A DNA stretch of 64,000 nucleotides, taken from contig NZ_QNRQ01000004.1 in the NCBI RefSeq assembly GCF_003315175.1, forward strand, positions 277,735 to 341,734, written 5' to 3'. This document shows, piece by piece, positions 1 to 9,326 of the stretch; position 1 is the stretch's first letter, and each line of letters begins with the position of its first letter. Under the pieces are notes generated by a model that had not been told where the DNA came from, ran no database searches, and saw only the letters and a list, made by a program, of their open reading frames with translations. Origin of the DNA: Eoetvoesiella caeni. Its GTDB lineage: Bacteria > Pseudomonadota > Gammaproteobacteria > Burkholderiales > Burkholderiaceae_B. Position numbers and translations under genes: made by a program.

Positions 1-1
1 G

Positions 2-310
2 GTACAACGCAGCACCTTCGCCATCACGCTGTACCGATGGCGCAAAGCCCAACGATCCGCAGCCAGAAAATGCCTGAATGCAGCAGCTTCTGCCGGTGAC
101 ATACCCAGACAGTCAACCCATGCGAGCAACCCCCATCCACAACCTCCCGCACCCGATGCCATTCAAGGCCGACCACGCAGCATCCAGACACCTGGCGATC
201 TACGCAAGATTCGCGACATGCGAGTAGACCTGGAAGCCTTGCGCCGCGAAGGCCTGGCCAATCGCGCTCAATCAGCTGACAACAACCCCACCAAAAGGAA
301 TGAATCATGA
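2..310 (+). CDS. C-terminal part of an unidentified protein upstream of stbB (partial)
   Basis: An open frame enters from the left edge and runs without a stop to a TGA that overlaps the ATG of the StbB-like gene (ATGA). About 102 residues are visible. They are basic at first, with a helix-like stretch (FAITLYRWRKAQRSAARK), then a Pro/His-rich linker, then a charged helical end (DLRKIRDMRVDLEALRREG). The tight coupling suggests one operon with stbB. By analogy with the R388 stbABC order it could be the end of a StbA-like DNA-binding protein, but no diagnostic motif is visible, so this is inference only. Confidence 0.45.
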   Translation, partial: VQRSTFAITLYRWRKAQRSAARKCLNAAASAGDIPRQSTHASNPHPQPPAPDAIQGRPRSIQTPGDLRKIRDMRVDLEALRREGLANRAQSADNNPTKRNES

Positions 311-1014
311 AAGTCGCCGTCCTGAACTACACCGGCTCTGTTGGCAAGACAGTCGCTGCCTCTCACCTGCTGGCACCGCGCATGAATAGTGCCCAGATTT
401 TTGCAGTGGAATCCACCAACGAAACGGGCGCTGACCTGGGCTTGAATGTCGATCAGCTACGCGGCGAACACTTTGGCCGCTTATTCCGCGAACTGCTCAC
501 CCGCGAAGATGCGATTGTCGATGTGGGTGCCAGCAACATCGAGGATTTTCTGACGCACATGATGCGCTACGAAGGCGCACACGAGGAAATGAATTATTTC
601 GTCCTGCCTGTGATCAATACCGGCAAGGCCCAGCGCGAAACCATCAAGACGGTGGCTGCCCTGGCAGAACTGGGTGTTGACCCAGAACGGGTACGGATCC
701 TTTTCAACCGTGTCGATAGCAGCGTGCACGACGAGTTTCCCTCGATCCTGGCCTATGCTGCCAAAACAGGCGAAGTGCAGGCCAACCCCCAGGCTGCCAT
801 TTACGAAAACGAAGTGTTCGAACTGCTGGCCGACCAACGCACCACAATTGCCGATGTGCTGGCTGATCAGACCGACTACCGCGCCCTACTTCGCGCTGCC
901 GAACCTGATGACCACTTCCGAATTTCACAGCTAAGCAACCGGCACGCCCTACGCGCCCTGGCCAAGCCGGTGGACAGACAAATGAATGCGGCTTTCACCG
1001 CGCTGTTCTCCTGA
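307..1014 (+). CDS. stbB: StbB-like ParA/MinD-type ATPase
   Basis: This 235-residue protein begins MKVAVLNYTGSVGKT, a P-loop at residues 10-15 (GSVGKT) typical of the StbB/ParA-like NTPases of conjugative plasmids. A DVGASN stretch near residue 73 resembles the switch/Walker B region, and the asparagine-arginine pair in ILFNRVD near residue 135 is the usual nucleotide-base contact. In R388 and pKM101 StbB acts with StbA in plasmid positioning and conjugation. Here it lies directly upstream of a small membrane protein and the TrwB-type coupling protein, in the same direction, which supports a role linked to DNA transfer. The start overlaps the stop of the preceding frame. The family call is good; the exact function is inferred. 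Confidence 0.75.
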   Translation: MKVAVLNYTGSVGKTVAASHLLAPRMNSAQIFAVESTNETGADLGLNVDQLRGEHFGRLFRELLTREDAIVDVGASNIEDFLTHMMRYEGAHEEMNYFVLPVINTGKAQRETIKTVAALAELGVDPERVRILFNRVDSSVHDEFPSILAYAAKTGEVQANPQAAIYENEVFELLADQRTTIADVLADQTDYRALLRAAEPDDHFRISQLSNRHALRALAKPVDRQMNAAFTALFS

Positions 1015-1024
1015 GTTGGTCGCC

Positions 1025-1459
1025 ATGGAATCACACTCGAATTCCAGTGGCGCTCGTACCAAGCTGGATTTGCTGTACCACGAGGTACTGGGTGAAGTCG
1101 CTGGCCTCGTGGACAGACTGGAAAGCACTACCCAAAGCCTGGACGCAGTGCAAAAGCAGATGCAATCCATGGGCGAAGCGCAGCAAGTCCTGCCTGAACA
1201 ACTCAGCCGCCATCTGATCGCCACGATGGAAGCGGCAGCCAAACCCATCAATCAGCAGGCTCAACACGCCATCCAGACCATGCTGGATGGCACCAGCAAC
1301 CAGCTGAATCAGTTGTCTCGTAATGCCGCCCAGTACACCAGCATCGCCCACCAATCCGCACGACGTATGGCAATCATCGCCTTGGTCGTAGGCGGTATAG
1401 CAGGCATTCTGGGCGGCTTGCTGGCAGGCCTGGCCCTGGGTCAGATCCTGATCTCTTGA
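1025..1459 (+). CDS. Small membrane-anchored protein in StbC position
   Basis: The protein has 144 residues from the ATG at 1025; the frame is open further upstream to 986, but that would overlap stbB. The N-terminal ~110 residues are hydrophilic and strongly helical (LVDRLESTTQSLDAVQKQMQSM, a probable coiled coil). A hydrophobic hairpin at the C-terminus (about residues 117-143, rich in Gly/Ala/Leu/Ile) should anchor it in the inner membrane. It lies 10 bases after stbB and 12 before the coupling protein gene, so it probably shares their mRNA. Position matches StbC-like proteins, but sequence similarity cannot be judged by eye. A link to the coupling protein at the membrane is conjecture. 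Confidence 0.6.
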   Translation: MESHSNSSGARTKLDLLYHEVLGEVAGLVDRLESTTQSLDAVQKQMQSMGEAQQVLPEQLSRHLIATMEAAAKPINQQAQHAIQTMLDGTSNQLNQLSRNAAQYTSIAHQSARRMAIIALVVGGIAGILGGLLAGLALGQILIS

Positions 1460-1471
1460 GGACCGGCACTT

Positions 1472-3073
1472 ATGTCCACCTTGATTTCACCCATTACCCG
1501 GCGTCGCATTGCCGCCTTTTCTTTGGCGCTCTTGCCGACTGGTGCGTGGATGGCTGCCGCCACCTGGGGCAGCCATATGCACTGGCGAGACTGGAACGCC
1601 AAAACGTTCTGGCATTTTGTGATGCTAACGCCGCAGTACCCAGTGCTCTACGGCGCACTGGGCATAGGTCTGGTCCTCGCCTTGGTGCTTATCCTGCTTA
1701 TCGGGCGCACCGCTAGAACCGAAGGGTTTGAGGGTGCTGCCTACAAACGCTTTGTACGTGGCACACGCACCACCTCGGCAAAAAGCCTGGCTCGCCAGTG
1801 CCAAGAAAGTGGCAAGCAGCAAATCGACGTAGGAGGCATCCCCATGCCGACCGCCAACGAGAACCTGCATTTGCTCATCAGTGGTGCTACGGGTTCCGGT
1901 AAATCGGTGTTGTTGCGCAACATGGCCGCTTCCGTACTCAAGCGTTCACAGCACGACATGAACAACCTTTTGCCCGGCCAAACGCCGGAGCGCAACGACC
2001 GGATGATCGTGATTGACCCCAATGGAGACCTACTCAGCAAATTCTGGCAACCGGGCAACGTAATCCTGAACCCCTATGATGCCCGCAGCCAGGGTTGGGC
2101 ATTCTTCAATGAAGTTCGCGCCGACTACGACTGGAAGCGGCTGGCCCACTCTATGGTTCCCATGAGCCAGGATAAGAACGCTGAAGAATGGAACGACTTC
2201 GGTCGCCTGCTGCTGCGCGAGACTGCCAAGAAACTGCACCAGTTGCAGGGCGAGGAAGCCAGCGTCATGGACTTGTTTCGTCTATGCACCATCGAAGACC
2301 CCAAGGTCTTGAAGCAATTCCTGGAAGGCACCCTGGCCGAATCCCTTTTTGTTGGCTCTAGCGAAGCCAGCAAGGCGCTGTCTTCCGCCCGCTTCGTGCT
2401 GTCGAACAAACTGTCCGAGCACACCGGCATGAAACCCGGGCGGTTCTCCATCCGGGACTGGCTGAGCAAGCCGAACGGTGGCAACCTATACATCAACTGG
2501 CGCGAAGACATGATGAGCTCCATGAAGCCGCTAGTGTCGTCATGGGCCGACGTATTCATCACGTCCATCTTATCCATGCCTGAAGGCACCCACCGACGCT
2601 GGTGGTTGTTCATTGATGAGTTGGCTAGCCTGGAAGCCCTGCCGTCACTGGAGGCCGGCCTAACCAAGGGCCGGAAAAATGGTCTGCGCATCGTGGCGGG
2701 ATTGCAGAGCACATCCCAGCTGGAACACATCTACGGGCGCACCATGGCCACTACTATTCGTGCGAGTTTTCGCAACCTGGCTGTCCTGGGCGGCTCCCGC
2801 ACCGACCCGCAAACGGCAAAGGACATGAGTGAAAGTTTGGGCAAGCATGAGGTTGAACGGCCCAAGTACAGCATCAGCCGCAGTGTGGATCACCGGAATA
2901 CGTCGGACAACACGGATCGGACGACGGAAGACGTGGTGACGGCTGCGCAGATACAGTCGTTGCCTGCACTGGGCGGGTATGTAGCCCTGGCGGGGGATTT
3001 TCCGATTGCGAGAGTGAGCTTGCCGCTTAGGGAGTTCGCTGTGTCTACGGCGGCATTTCAGGAAAGCGCTTAA
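1472..3073 (+). CDS. trwB: Type IV coupling protein, TrwB/TraD family
   Basis: This 533-residue protein has two N-terminal membrane segments (about residues 9-31 and 50-77), then a RecA-like motor domain. Walker A is GATGSGKSV near residue 140. It is followed by DPNGDLLSKFW, typical of VirD4/TrwB proteins, and Walker B is WLFIDELASLEALPSLE near residue 380. Coupling proteins are hexameric ATPases at the inner membrane that bring the relaxase-DNA complex to the type IV secretion channel. The length matches TrwB (about 507). The gene normally lies next to the relaxase gene; here a TrlF-like gene and a small ORF on the other strand separate them. No secretion channel genes are in the window, so they must lie to the left or be supplied in trans. 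Confidence 0.9.
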   Translation: MSTLISPITRRRIAAFSLALLPTGAWMAAATWGSHMHWRDWNAKTFWHFVMLTPQYPVLYGALGIGLVLALVLILLIGRTARTEGFEGAAYKRFVRGTRTTSAKSLARQCQESGKQQIDVGGIPMPTANENLHLLISGATGSGKSVLLRNMAASVLKRSQHDMNNLLPGQTPERNDRMIVIDPNGDLLSKFWQPGNVILNPYDARSQGWAFFNEVRADYDWKRLAHSMVPMSQDKNAEEWNDFGRLLLRETAKKLHQLQGEEASVMDLFRLCTIEDPKVLKQFLEGTLAESLFVGSSEASKALSSARFVLSNKLSEHTGMKPGRFSIRDWLSKPNGGNLYINWREDMMSSMKPLVSSWADVFITSILSMPEGTHRRWWLFIDELASLEALPSLEAGLTKGRKNGLRIVAGLQSTSQLEHIYGRTMATTIRASFRNLAVLGGSRTDPQTAKDMSESLGKHEVERPKYSISRSVDHRNTSDNTDRTTEDVVTAAQIQSLPALGGYVALAGDFPIARVSLPLREFAVSTAAFQESA

Positions 3074-3153
3074 TACAGCTGAAGCCACGATGACACTATC
3101 TGACCAATAGAATATTCAGATGGCCCATTGACTAGCTCCCTTAGATCGCATCA

Positions 3154-3459
3154 CTAAAGCGCATTGATAGCTTTGATTAGCTCTCTGCCCAAAACTTGGG
3201 TGTTGTGCGGATTGCCCTGCTTGTTTGCCGTGGGGACGTTAAGCTCGCCTGCCAGGCGTCGGAGTTCGGGCGAGACAGGTTCTATGGGGAGGCCATCACG
3301 CTCTAGCTTGATAGCACCCGTGCTAAGCCGCGTGATTACATAGTCCTTGTAGGAAGCCTCTGTAGTGCCTTTGATCGCAGGCTCAAAGTCGATTTGTCGC
3401 CCGTTGGGGTTCAAGCTAGTGATGGCTTCGATTGCCTCTATGTGTCCGTTTATTTGCAA
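3154..3459 (-). CDS. Small unknown protein following the TrlF-like gene in the same frame
   Basis: A 101-residue frame begins with a possible TTG start only one codon (TGG) after the TAA of the upstream TrlF-like gene, in the same reading frame. The product (MQINGHIEAIEAI... to ...LIKAINAL) is soluble with mixed alpha/beta character and ends in a helix. I do not recognise the domain. No ATG opens it: the ATG made by the TAATG overlap is in another frame and stops after 15 codons. It is either a separate downstream partner started at TTG, or a C-terminal extension reached by stop readthrough, or a former extension cut off by a nonsense mutation. It ends 80 bases from the convergent coupling protein gene. 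Confidence 0.5.
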   Translation of the reverse strand: MQINGHIEAIEAITSLNPNGRQIDFEPAIKGTTEASYKDYVITRLSTGAIKLERDGLPIEPVSPELRRLAGELNVPTANKQGNPHNTQVLGRELIKAINAL

Positions 3460-3462
3460 CCA

Positions 3463-6153
3463 TTACACCTCGAATCCGTACATCTTTGCCCGACGCATAA
3501 ATGCCTCCTTCGCTCCTTCAAGGATAGCGCATGCCGCATCCCTAGTTTCAGAGCGATCGATAGATCCGCGCGAAACAATCTCTGCGCGATCGTTGTTGGC
3601 CTTCAGCACGATAATCTGTTCCGCATCTCCCAGGACAGCGACATTGGCATTGTGTGTGACGATGATGACCTGCCGCCGCTCCTTAGCGCGGCGCAGCACG
3701 GGAACCAGCGTGGAGTAGATGAACTCGCCATCCAGATTGTCTTCGGGCTGATCAATAATGAGCGGCTTGTCGCTATTGGCCGAAAGCATCAGTGCGAGCA
3801 GGATGGATTGCTGTTGACCCAGTGAAAGCTTATAGAACTCCCGTCGGACGGTCCGCCTGCCGCCAGCGCCATCTGCGACTTGCTTGCTGACTTGGAGCTT
3901 TGGGACGTCGTACAGGGCAACGCGTTCGAGCCCAAAACGTACTGTAGGAGCCGACAGGCGCTCGAGCACGACCCTCGCCTCCGCGGAATCGAATGCTTGT
4001 GTGCCATCCTTGGTCATCAAGGCGGTCAATGGACCTATGTCATCGTTCTGGATCGCTTCTAACAGGCTCGGAACCGTCAGGTCCTCGACAAGGTAACTTG
4101 CCCGAACCTGCTGATTGGTGCGCCACCCCATCGCGGCAACGATCTGTTCTGATGCCTCCGGAGAGTATGCGTTGTCCACGTACTTCAAACTGACTTGAAG
4201 ATCAGACAGGGCCTCTCTCAAAGTGGTTGAAGCTATGCGCCCAAAGGAACCACGCAGCATGGCGATGCGGTCACGGGCACTCCGACGTCGGGCCAGCGCG
4301 GCCTGCCTCTTGCGCTGTGATTCCGTCAAGTCGGCCCTCCATGCTTCTAGGTTCTTAAGCGTCGCCTTGTGACTGGCCTCGTCGTTGGCCAGTTTTGTGA
4401 TGTACGACATATCGAACGTGATCCTTAGCGCCTCAAGCTCCCTCTTTTTGATGTCGATCCTGCCTTGAGCTTCGCTGTCTTTTGCCTTCCACGCGGCTGT
4501 CTGGCCAGCGACAACCGCCTCCAAATTCGATGCGCCGGTAGCAATCTTCTGCTTTGCGCCGACCACAAGCGTCTTAAATACATTGACCTCGGTCACGATC
4601 ACCTCAAACTCTTTGCGACCCAAGGTCAGCGAGCTCGGATTAGCGAGCCCGGTAATCTCATCAGCCGCGCTAGCCTGAGTCGTAATGTCGGCGCTGTTTT
4701 TGAGATGTTTGAGTTTTGCGACAATCTGGGTCCGTAGCTCACGCTCTGTCGCGAGGTGCCGCTGCAGCTCAATCAGCGTTTTGACCTCGGGCTTCTGCAT
4801 CGCCGCAAGAGCACTCTGCGTCGTTTGCAGTTGTCGCTGGTACTGTGGGATGAGCGCGACTTGTTGCTCAGCCTTCTCGATGGCGGTCTGTAACTCCAGC
4901 AGTTCGTCCCGCGCCGACTCCTCTTCTTCCAAGTAGGTTCCGAAATCAACAAACTTGTCGAGATAATTGAGCAGCGCCAGCGGATTCTTTTGAGCTTCGA
5001 TACTAATGCGCGCTGCGTCTCCTTGTCCGAAACAGTCAATCTCGAAGGAACAAGGGCCGCCGTCTACGTCGTCGAGATTCTCAAGTGACTGGTCCTTATG
5101 GCGCGCCAGTAGATGGCGCTGCCCGGCCTTGTCCTGCCAAATGAAATGGACAACGTCTGGCCAAACCTCCGAATCGACAACTTTGCCCGACTCCTCATCG
5201 GTGCCTATCAAGCAGCGCACACCCTCGAAAGTAGTTGACTTGCCGGTCCCACGACCGCCGATGATGCAATTCAAGTTTCGACTGAACTGGATCACTTGTT
5301 TGTCGAGGAAGCCACCTTCCATGGCGATGCCAACAACATGGGGCACTGCTTTTGGGATGAGATCCTCGATACGTACACGAGCGTCTGCATCTTCCAGCGC
5401 AATCTTCAGTGCCGCAAAGCTGGGTTTGTCCATTTTGTAGCGGGTGACTCGCTTGTCATTGGAAGCATTACGGCCGAGCGAGGTCAGAGCGTGGGAGTCC
5501 GAGTTCATGACCCTAGCGAGGTACTGCCTCGAACCAAGGCCAAGGCGCTCGATTCTCTGTCGCCCCATCTGAACGCGTTCGGCCTGGTTGTCAGCTGGCG
5601 AGTAGTGAATATCCGATGTGGCATGCTTGAGTTCGATGCCCACCAAGGCCGGATGGCAAATGACATCCACCTTGTGCGGCGATCCGCCGGGATTGTCATG
5701 TTCGAACCCTGAAGCCACATCGACGTGAGCAAGGATGCCGAAGCCGCCCTGAGCGTTGACTGCGGCCAAACACTCAAGAATTGACTGCTGGCATCGAGAT
5801 GTCGGCAAGCCCACATCTACGATATCGAGACCGGCGAAAAACTTCATCAATCTAGGGTAGTCGGGGAGATAGCAAAGAAGGTGGCCTTGAGCCGTGGAAA
5901 GCTCAACACCAGGAATCACAATCACATCGCTCCTTTGCCCGATATCGATGGCCTGCTTGACGTTGGAAATGTCATTGTGATCCGCTATCGAGATGAGGAA
6001 GATGCTCTCGTTGACTGCGGTCGCCACAATGTTTTCTGGGGTCATCGTGACATCTTTCACGTCATGCGATCCGCCGTAGGAATGAATATGCAGATCAGCG
6101 CGGTAGAACATCGCTCCGGCCGACTGAGCGTCGATGTTATCCGATAAAGACAT
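3463..6153 (-). CDS. TrlF-like protein: PHP domain fused to SMC/AAA-type ATPase
   Basis: Taking the ATG at 6153 (upstream AGGGAG is a good ribosome site) gives 896 residues; the frame is open upstream to 6315. The N-terminus is a PHP metallo-hydrolase domain: RADLHIHSYGG near residue 18, ADHND near 56, GVEL near 82. An ATPase head follows with Walker A GGRGTGKST near residue 285, a long coiled-coil-prone middle (about 380-640), an ABC-like signature SLGQQQS near 795 and Walker B DKPLIIDQPEDNLD near 815, then an H-loop THNAN. This layout matches proteins annotated as TrlF-family AAA-like ATPases, often found in defence islands. Nuclease or phosphoesterase action triggered by DNA or nucleotide sensing is inference. 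The gene lies antisense between trwB and trwC with a small ORF directly after it. Confidence 0.85.
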   Translation of the reverse strand: MSLSDNIDAQSAGAMFYRADLHIHSYGGSHDVKDVTMTPENIVATAVNESIFLISIADHNDISNVKQAIDIGQRSDVIVIPGVELSTAQGHLLCYLPDYPRLMKFFAGLDIVDVGLPTSRCQQSILECLAAVNAQGGFGILAHVDVASGFEHDNPGGSPHKVDVICHPALVGIELKHATSDIHYSPADNQAERVQMGRQRIERLGLGSRQYLARVMNSDSHALTSLGRNASNDKRVTRYKMDKPSFAALKIALEDADARVRIEDLIPKAVPHVVGIAMEGGFLDKQVIQFSRNLNCIIGGRGTGKSTTFEGVRCLIGTDEESGKVVDSEVWPDVVHFIWQDKAGQRHLLARHKDQSLENLDDVDGGPCSFEIDCFGQGDAARISIEAQKNPLALLNYLDKFVDFGTYLEEEESARDELLELQTAIEKAEQQVALIPQYQRQLQTTQSALAAMQKPEVKTLIELQRHLATERELRTQIVAKLKHLKNSADITTQASAADEITGLANPSSLTLGRKEFEVIVTEVNVFKTLVVGAKQKIATGASNLEAVVAGQTAAWKAKDSEAQGRIDIKKRELEALRITFDMSYITKLANDEASHKATLKNLEAWRADLTESQRKRQAALARRRSARDRIAMLRGSFGRIASTTLREALSDLQVSLKYVDNAYSPEASEQIVAAMGWRTNQQVRASYLVEDLTVPSLLEAIQNDDIGPLTALMTKDGTQAFDSAEARVVLERLSAPTVRFGLERVALYDVPKLQVSKQVADGAGGRRTVRREFYKLSLGQQQSILLALMLSANSDKPLIIDQPEDNLDGEFIYSTLVPVLRRAKERRQVIIVTHNANVAVLGDAEQIIVLKANNDRAEIVSRGSIDRSETRDAACAILEGAKEAFMRRAKMYGFEV

Positions 6154-6309
6154 GGTTCTCCCTTGAGGGTTGTACGTGAAATCGAGTTCCGGTCGCATTA
6201 GTAACTGCTGAACCGACGAATGTTTGCAAGGTGTAACATATATCGGGCGAGTGTAGATCTTCGAACCCACCTGGAATGCGCGTTTTGGGCCGTTATCCGC
6301 CACGCAATC

Positions 6310-6330
6310 ATCCACAGAAACTGTGGATAA
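6310..6330. promoter_or_regulatory. Inverted repeat with perfect DnaA-box core upstream of trwC
   Basis: ATCCACAG and CTGTGGAT (6310-6317 and 6321-6328) form a perfect 8-bp inverted repeat with a 3-base spacer. TGTGGATAA at 6322-6330 is the complement of the DnaA-box consensus TTATCCACA. A second near-match (TGTGTAAAT) lies at 6334-6342. The site is about 100 bases ahead of the relaxase gene in a 275-base intergenic region that also holds the trlF promoter. It could bind DnaA, a plasmid initiator or a transfer regulator; no nic-site consensus could be assigned. Confidence 0.4.
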
Positions 6331-6428
6331 ACGTGTGTAAATCCACGACTTATCCCTTCAAACGCTAGCATTGACGCGCCCAAGCGCTCGCTGGCTAATC
6401 TCTCGCCATCCCATCTCCCGGAGTCCCC

Positions 6429-9326
6429 ATGATCTCGCACAGCCAGATCTACCGCGCCCGTGCGGCCCTCGCAACCCATTACTACGCTGACCAAGCCGAT
6501 GATTACTACAGCCGGGACGGCGGTGCCGCCACCTGGCAGGGCGAAGGTGCACGGCGTCTCGGCGCTGTCGGTGAAATCGACCCGGCACGCTTCAAAGCCA
6601 TGCTTCAAGGCGACTTTGGTCGTGGCATCACAGCAGGCCGGTCAATCCGCAAGGATGCGAAGGCTCGTGCCGCCCTTGATCTGACCTTCGGTGCGCCCAA
6701 AAGCATCACCCTGCAGGCATTGATCGGTGGCGACGAACGCCTGATTCACGCCAATGATAAAGCGGTCGCGGCTGCCCTTCATTACGTCGAGCAGCATCTG
6801 ACCATGGGCCGTCACAAAGAAAACGGCAAGTCACGGGTAGAACACACGGGCAATCTCATCATTGCCAAATTCCGCCACGAAACAGCACGCCCTACCGAAG
6901 GCGCTGCCCCCGACCCACACTTACACGTCCACGCCCTACTGATGAACCTGACCCAGCGGGCCGACGGCAGTTGGGTGGCCTTATCCAATGAAGAGATCTT
7001 CAAGCTGCTACGCGTGACGGATTCGATCTACCAGGCCGAGCTGGAACGCAATGTCCGGGCGCTGGGGTATGCGGTTCGCCATGAAAAGAACCATATCGAA
7101 CTGGCCCATATCAGTCGCGAGCAGATTGAATTTTTCAGTAAACGCAGCGCTGGCATTACTGCTGAACTATCTGCACGCGGCACCAGTCGTGAAGAAGCTC
7201 CTCACGCCCTGCGCCAAGGCATCACCCTGGCCCACCGCCAGGCGAAGACTCAGGACCTCAGCCGCACAGAGCTGCATCGACAATGGCGTGACGCCGCTAC
7301 CGCCATCGGGATGCAGTTTGATCAGGCAAGGGAGCAAGCAGGCATCCAACCGACACAGATATTAGGACAGCCATCAGACCTGGTGGCTCAAGCCTCACTG
7401 AACTGGGCGATTCAACATCTGGCTGAAAGGGAGTCCGTCATGCCTCTAGCGGATTTACTGCAAAACTCCGTGCGCCATGCCGGTGGCCATACGGACATCA
7501 CAGCCATTCAAGCGGCGATCCAGAGCCGTGTGGAGTCCGGCGCACTGATCCGAGAAGCACCGCACTACCGCAGCACCCAGGACAGGCTGGCCCTTCCCAT
7601 GACGCGCGAAAGCTGGGCCACAGAGGTCATACGCCTGCGCGGCCTGCCTCAGGGCACAGCCCAACAACTGGTTGACCAGGCCATCGCCGAAGGACGCCTG
7701 TTGATGGAGAGCCCACGCTATGCGACCCGGAAGGCCTTTGAGGCCGAGTCCAGAGTACTGGCCGCCGAACAAGCTGGCCGCAGTGCCTGGCAATCCACAA
7801 TTTCCGACACCAGTGCCGAAAGCAGCGTGGACACACGCCTAACACCGGGTCAGCGCGAGGCCGTCATGTTGACCGCAACCGGCTCCGATCAGATCGCCGG
7901 TATCCAGGGTCTGGCTGGCACCGGCAAATCTTTCGCTCTGCAAAACGCCCAAGCCATCCTGCAACAGCAGGGGCACACCATGGCGGCGCTGGCCCCTTAC
8001 GGCGGAATGGTTCGCAACCTGCGTAAAGATGGGATACCGGCCAACACGATTGCATCAGTGCTTGCAGCTTCCGACAAACGCCCCTTTCTCAACACCCTGG
8101 GGCCGAAAACCGTCGTAGTGATTGACGAAGCCGGAGTCGTGCCCGTGCGGCAGATGGACAAGCTGCTGGCCCTCATTCAGCCAACAGGTGCCAAAGTGGT
8201 CCTGCTGGGCGACACCGCGCAAACCAAGGCCATCGAGGCTGGCCGCGCGTTTGCCATGCTGCAGGAAAACGGCATGAAAACCGTATTGATGGCAAACATC
8301 CAGCGCCAACGCTCTGAACGGCTGCGCCAGGCGGTGCTGTTGGCCGCAGAAGGCCAAGCCAGCCGATCCCTGCCGCTACTGGATCAGGTGCTCACCATCC
8401 CAGATCAGTTCAATGCCGACGAGCATGGCCACAAAAGCCGCGACAGTTCCGCCCGATATGAGGGCATCGCCCAAACCTATACGCGGCTCTCAGCGACAGA
8501 CCAAGCTGGCACCATCGTGGTCACCGGCACCAACGCTTCGCGTGTAGCCATCAATGAACGGATCCACGCCCTGCGCGGCTTGGAAGGCAAAGGACATCAA
8601 TGCCAACTGCTAGCTCGCCATGACACCACCCGTGCAGAACGCAGCGTAGCGCGGTATTACACCGTGGGCGACATTGTCGTTCCTGAACGGGACTACCAAT
8701 GCGGCCTGAAACGTGGCGAACAGTACCGCGTGACCGGCAGTACACGTCATGACCGCATCACCGTCGAACCGATCCAATCCGGCCCGTCGCATCCTCAACC
8801 CATGGAAATCATCCCGAAAACCATGAGCAAGCTATCGGTCTACCACCTGAGCCGGGCAGAGCTATCTGTGGGTGACCATGTACGCATCACACGCAACGAT
8901 GCCCATAATGACCTGGTCAACGGCCAACCGGCGAAGGTCACGGCAATTGATGCAACCAGCGTCACCATCGAAACCAACGGTCGCCACTTGCAGTTGCCTA
9001 CAGATCGACCGCTAAACATGGACTATGCCTACACTACCACCGCGCATAGTGCCCAAGGGCTGACCTGCGACCGAGTTCTTTACAACGCCGAAAGCTTCAG
9101 CCGCACAACCGCCCAGGACACCTACTATGTCAGCATCTCGCGCGAACGACACGAGGTCGTTGTATTCACAGACGATGCGAAAAAACTGCCTGAGCGGGTG
9201 GATCGGCTGACGTACAAGGGGCTGGCACATGACCTGCAGCCGGTGGCGGCCAAAGACCCAATCCTGGTTCAGCATGGCCAGGACGTCGGCACGCCACGGG
9301 CGGAATCAGAGCTGGAGATAGGATAA
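6429..9326 (+). CDS. trwC: MobF-family conjugative relaxase-helicase, TrwC-like
   Basis: This 965-residue protein is the size of R388 TrwC. Tyrosines 18 and 26 (HYYADQADDYY) are at the same positions as the two catalytic tyrosines of TrwC. The metal-binding histidines are H150 and the HLHVH cluster at 164-168. The helicase part has Walker A GLAGTGKSF near residue 495, VVVIDEAGVV near 560 and a late motif GLTCDRVLYNAES near 885 of SF1 RecD-like helicases. The enzyme nicks oriT, stays bound to the 5' end and unwinds the strand for export through the coupling protein. The ATG follows a GGAG at 6419. The gene is intact, so the element should be mobilisable if a secretion channel is present. Confidence 0.93.
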   Translation: MISHSQIYRARAALATHYYADQADDYYSRDGGAATWQGEGARRLGAVGEIDPARFKAMLQGDFGRGITAGRSIRKDAKARAALDLTFGAPKSITLQALIGGDERLIHANDKAVAAALHYVEQHLTMGRHKENGKSRVEHTGNLIIAKFRHETARPTEGAAPDPHLHVHALLMNLTQRADGSWVALSNEEIFKLLRVTDSIYQAELERNVRALGYAVRHEKNHIELAHISREQIEFFSKRSAGITAELSARGTSREEAPHALRQGITLAHRQAKTQDLSRTELHRQWRDAATAIGMQFDQAREQAGIQPTQILGQPSDLVAQASLNWAIQHLAERESVMPLADLLQNSVRHAGGHTDITAIQAAIQSRVESGALIREAPHYRSTQDRLALPMTRESWATEVIRLRGLPQGTAQQLVDQAIAEGRLLMESPRYATRKAFEAESRVLAAEQAGRSAWQSTISDTSAESSVDTRLTPGQREAVMLTATGSDQIAGIQGLAGTGKSFALQNAQAILQQQGHTMAALAPYGGMVRNLRKDGIPANTIASVLAASDKRPFLNTLGPKTVVVIDEAGVVPVRQMDKLLALIQPTGAKVVLLGDTAQTKAIEAGRAFAMLQENGMKTVLMANIQRQRSERLRQAVLLAAEGQASRSLPLLDQVLTIPDQFNADEHGHKSRDSSARYEGIAQTYTRLSATDQAGTIVVTGTNASRVAINERIHALRGLEGKGHQCQLLARHDTTRAERSVARYYTVGDIVVPERDYQCGLKRGEQYRVTGSTRHDRITVEPIQSGPSHPQPMEIIPKTMSKLSVYHLSRAELSVGDHVRITRNDAHNDLVNGQPAKVTAIDATSVTIETNGRHLQLPTDRPLNMDYAYTTTAHSAQGLTCDRVLYNAESFSRTTAQDTYYVSISRERHEVVVFTDDAKKLPERVDRLTYKGLAHDLQPVAAKDPILVQHGQDVGTPRAESELEIG

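Noticed and set aside
2125..2730. 201-codon minus-strand ORF inside the coupling protein gene
   Set aside because: Shadow of trwB: it lies fully within a gene with intact motifs and has no recognisable product.
3416..3463. ATG overlapping the TrlF stop (TAATG) as start of the next gene
   Set aside because: That frame ends after 15 codons; the longer downstream frame is different.
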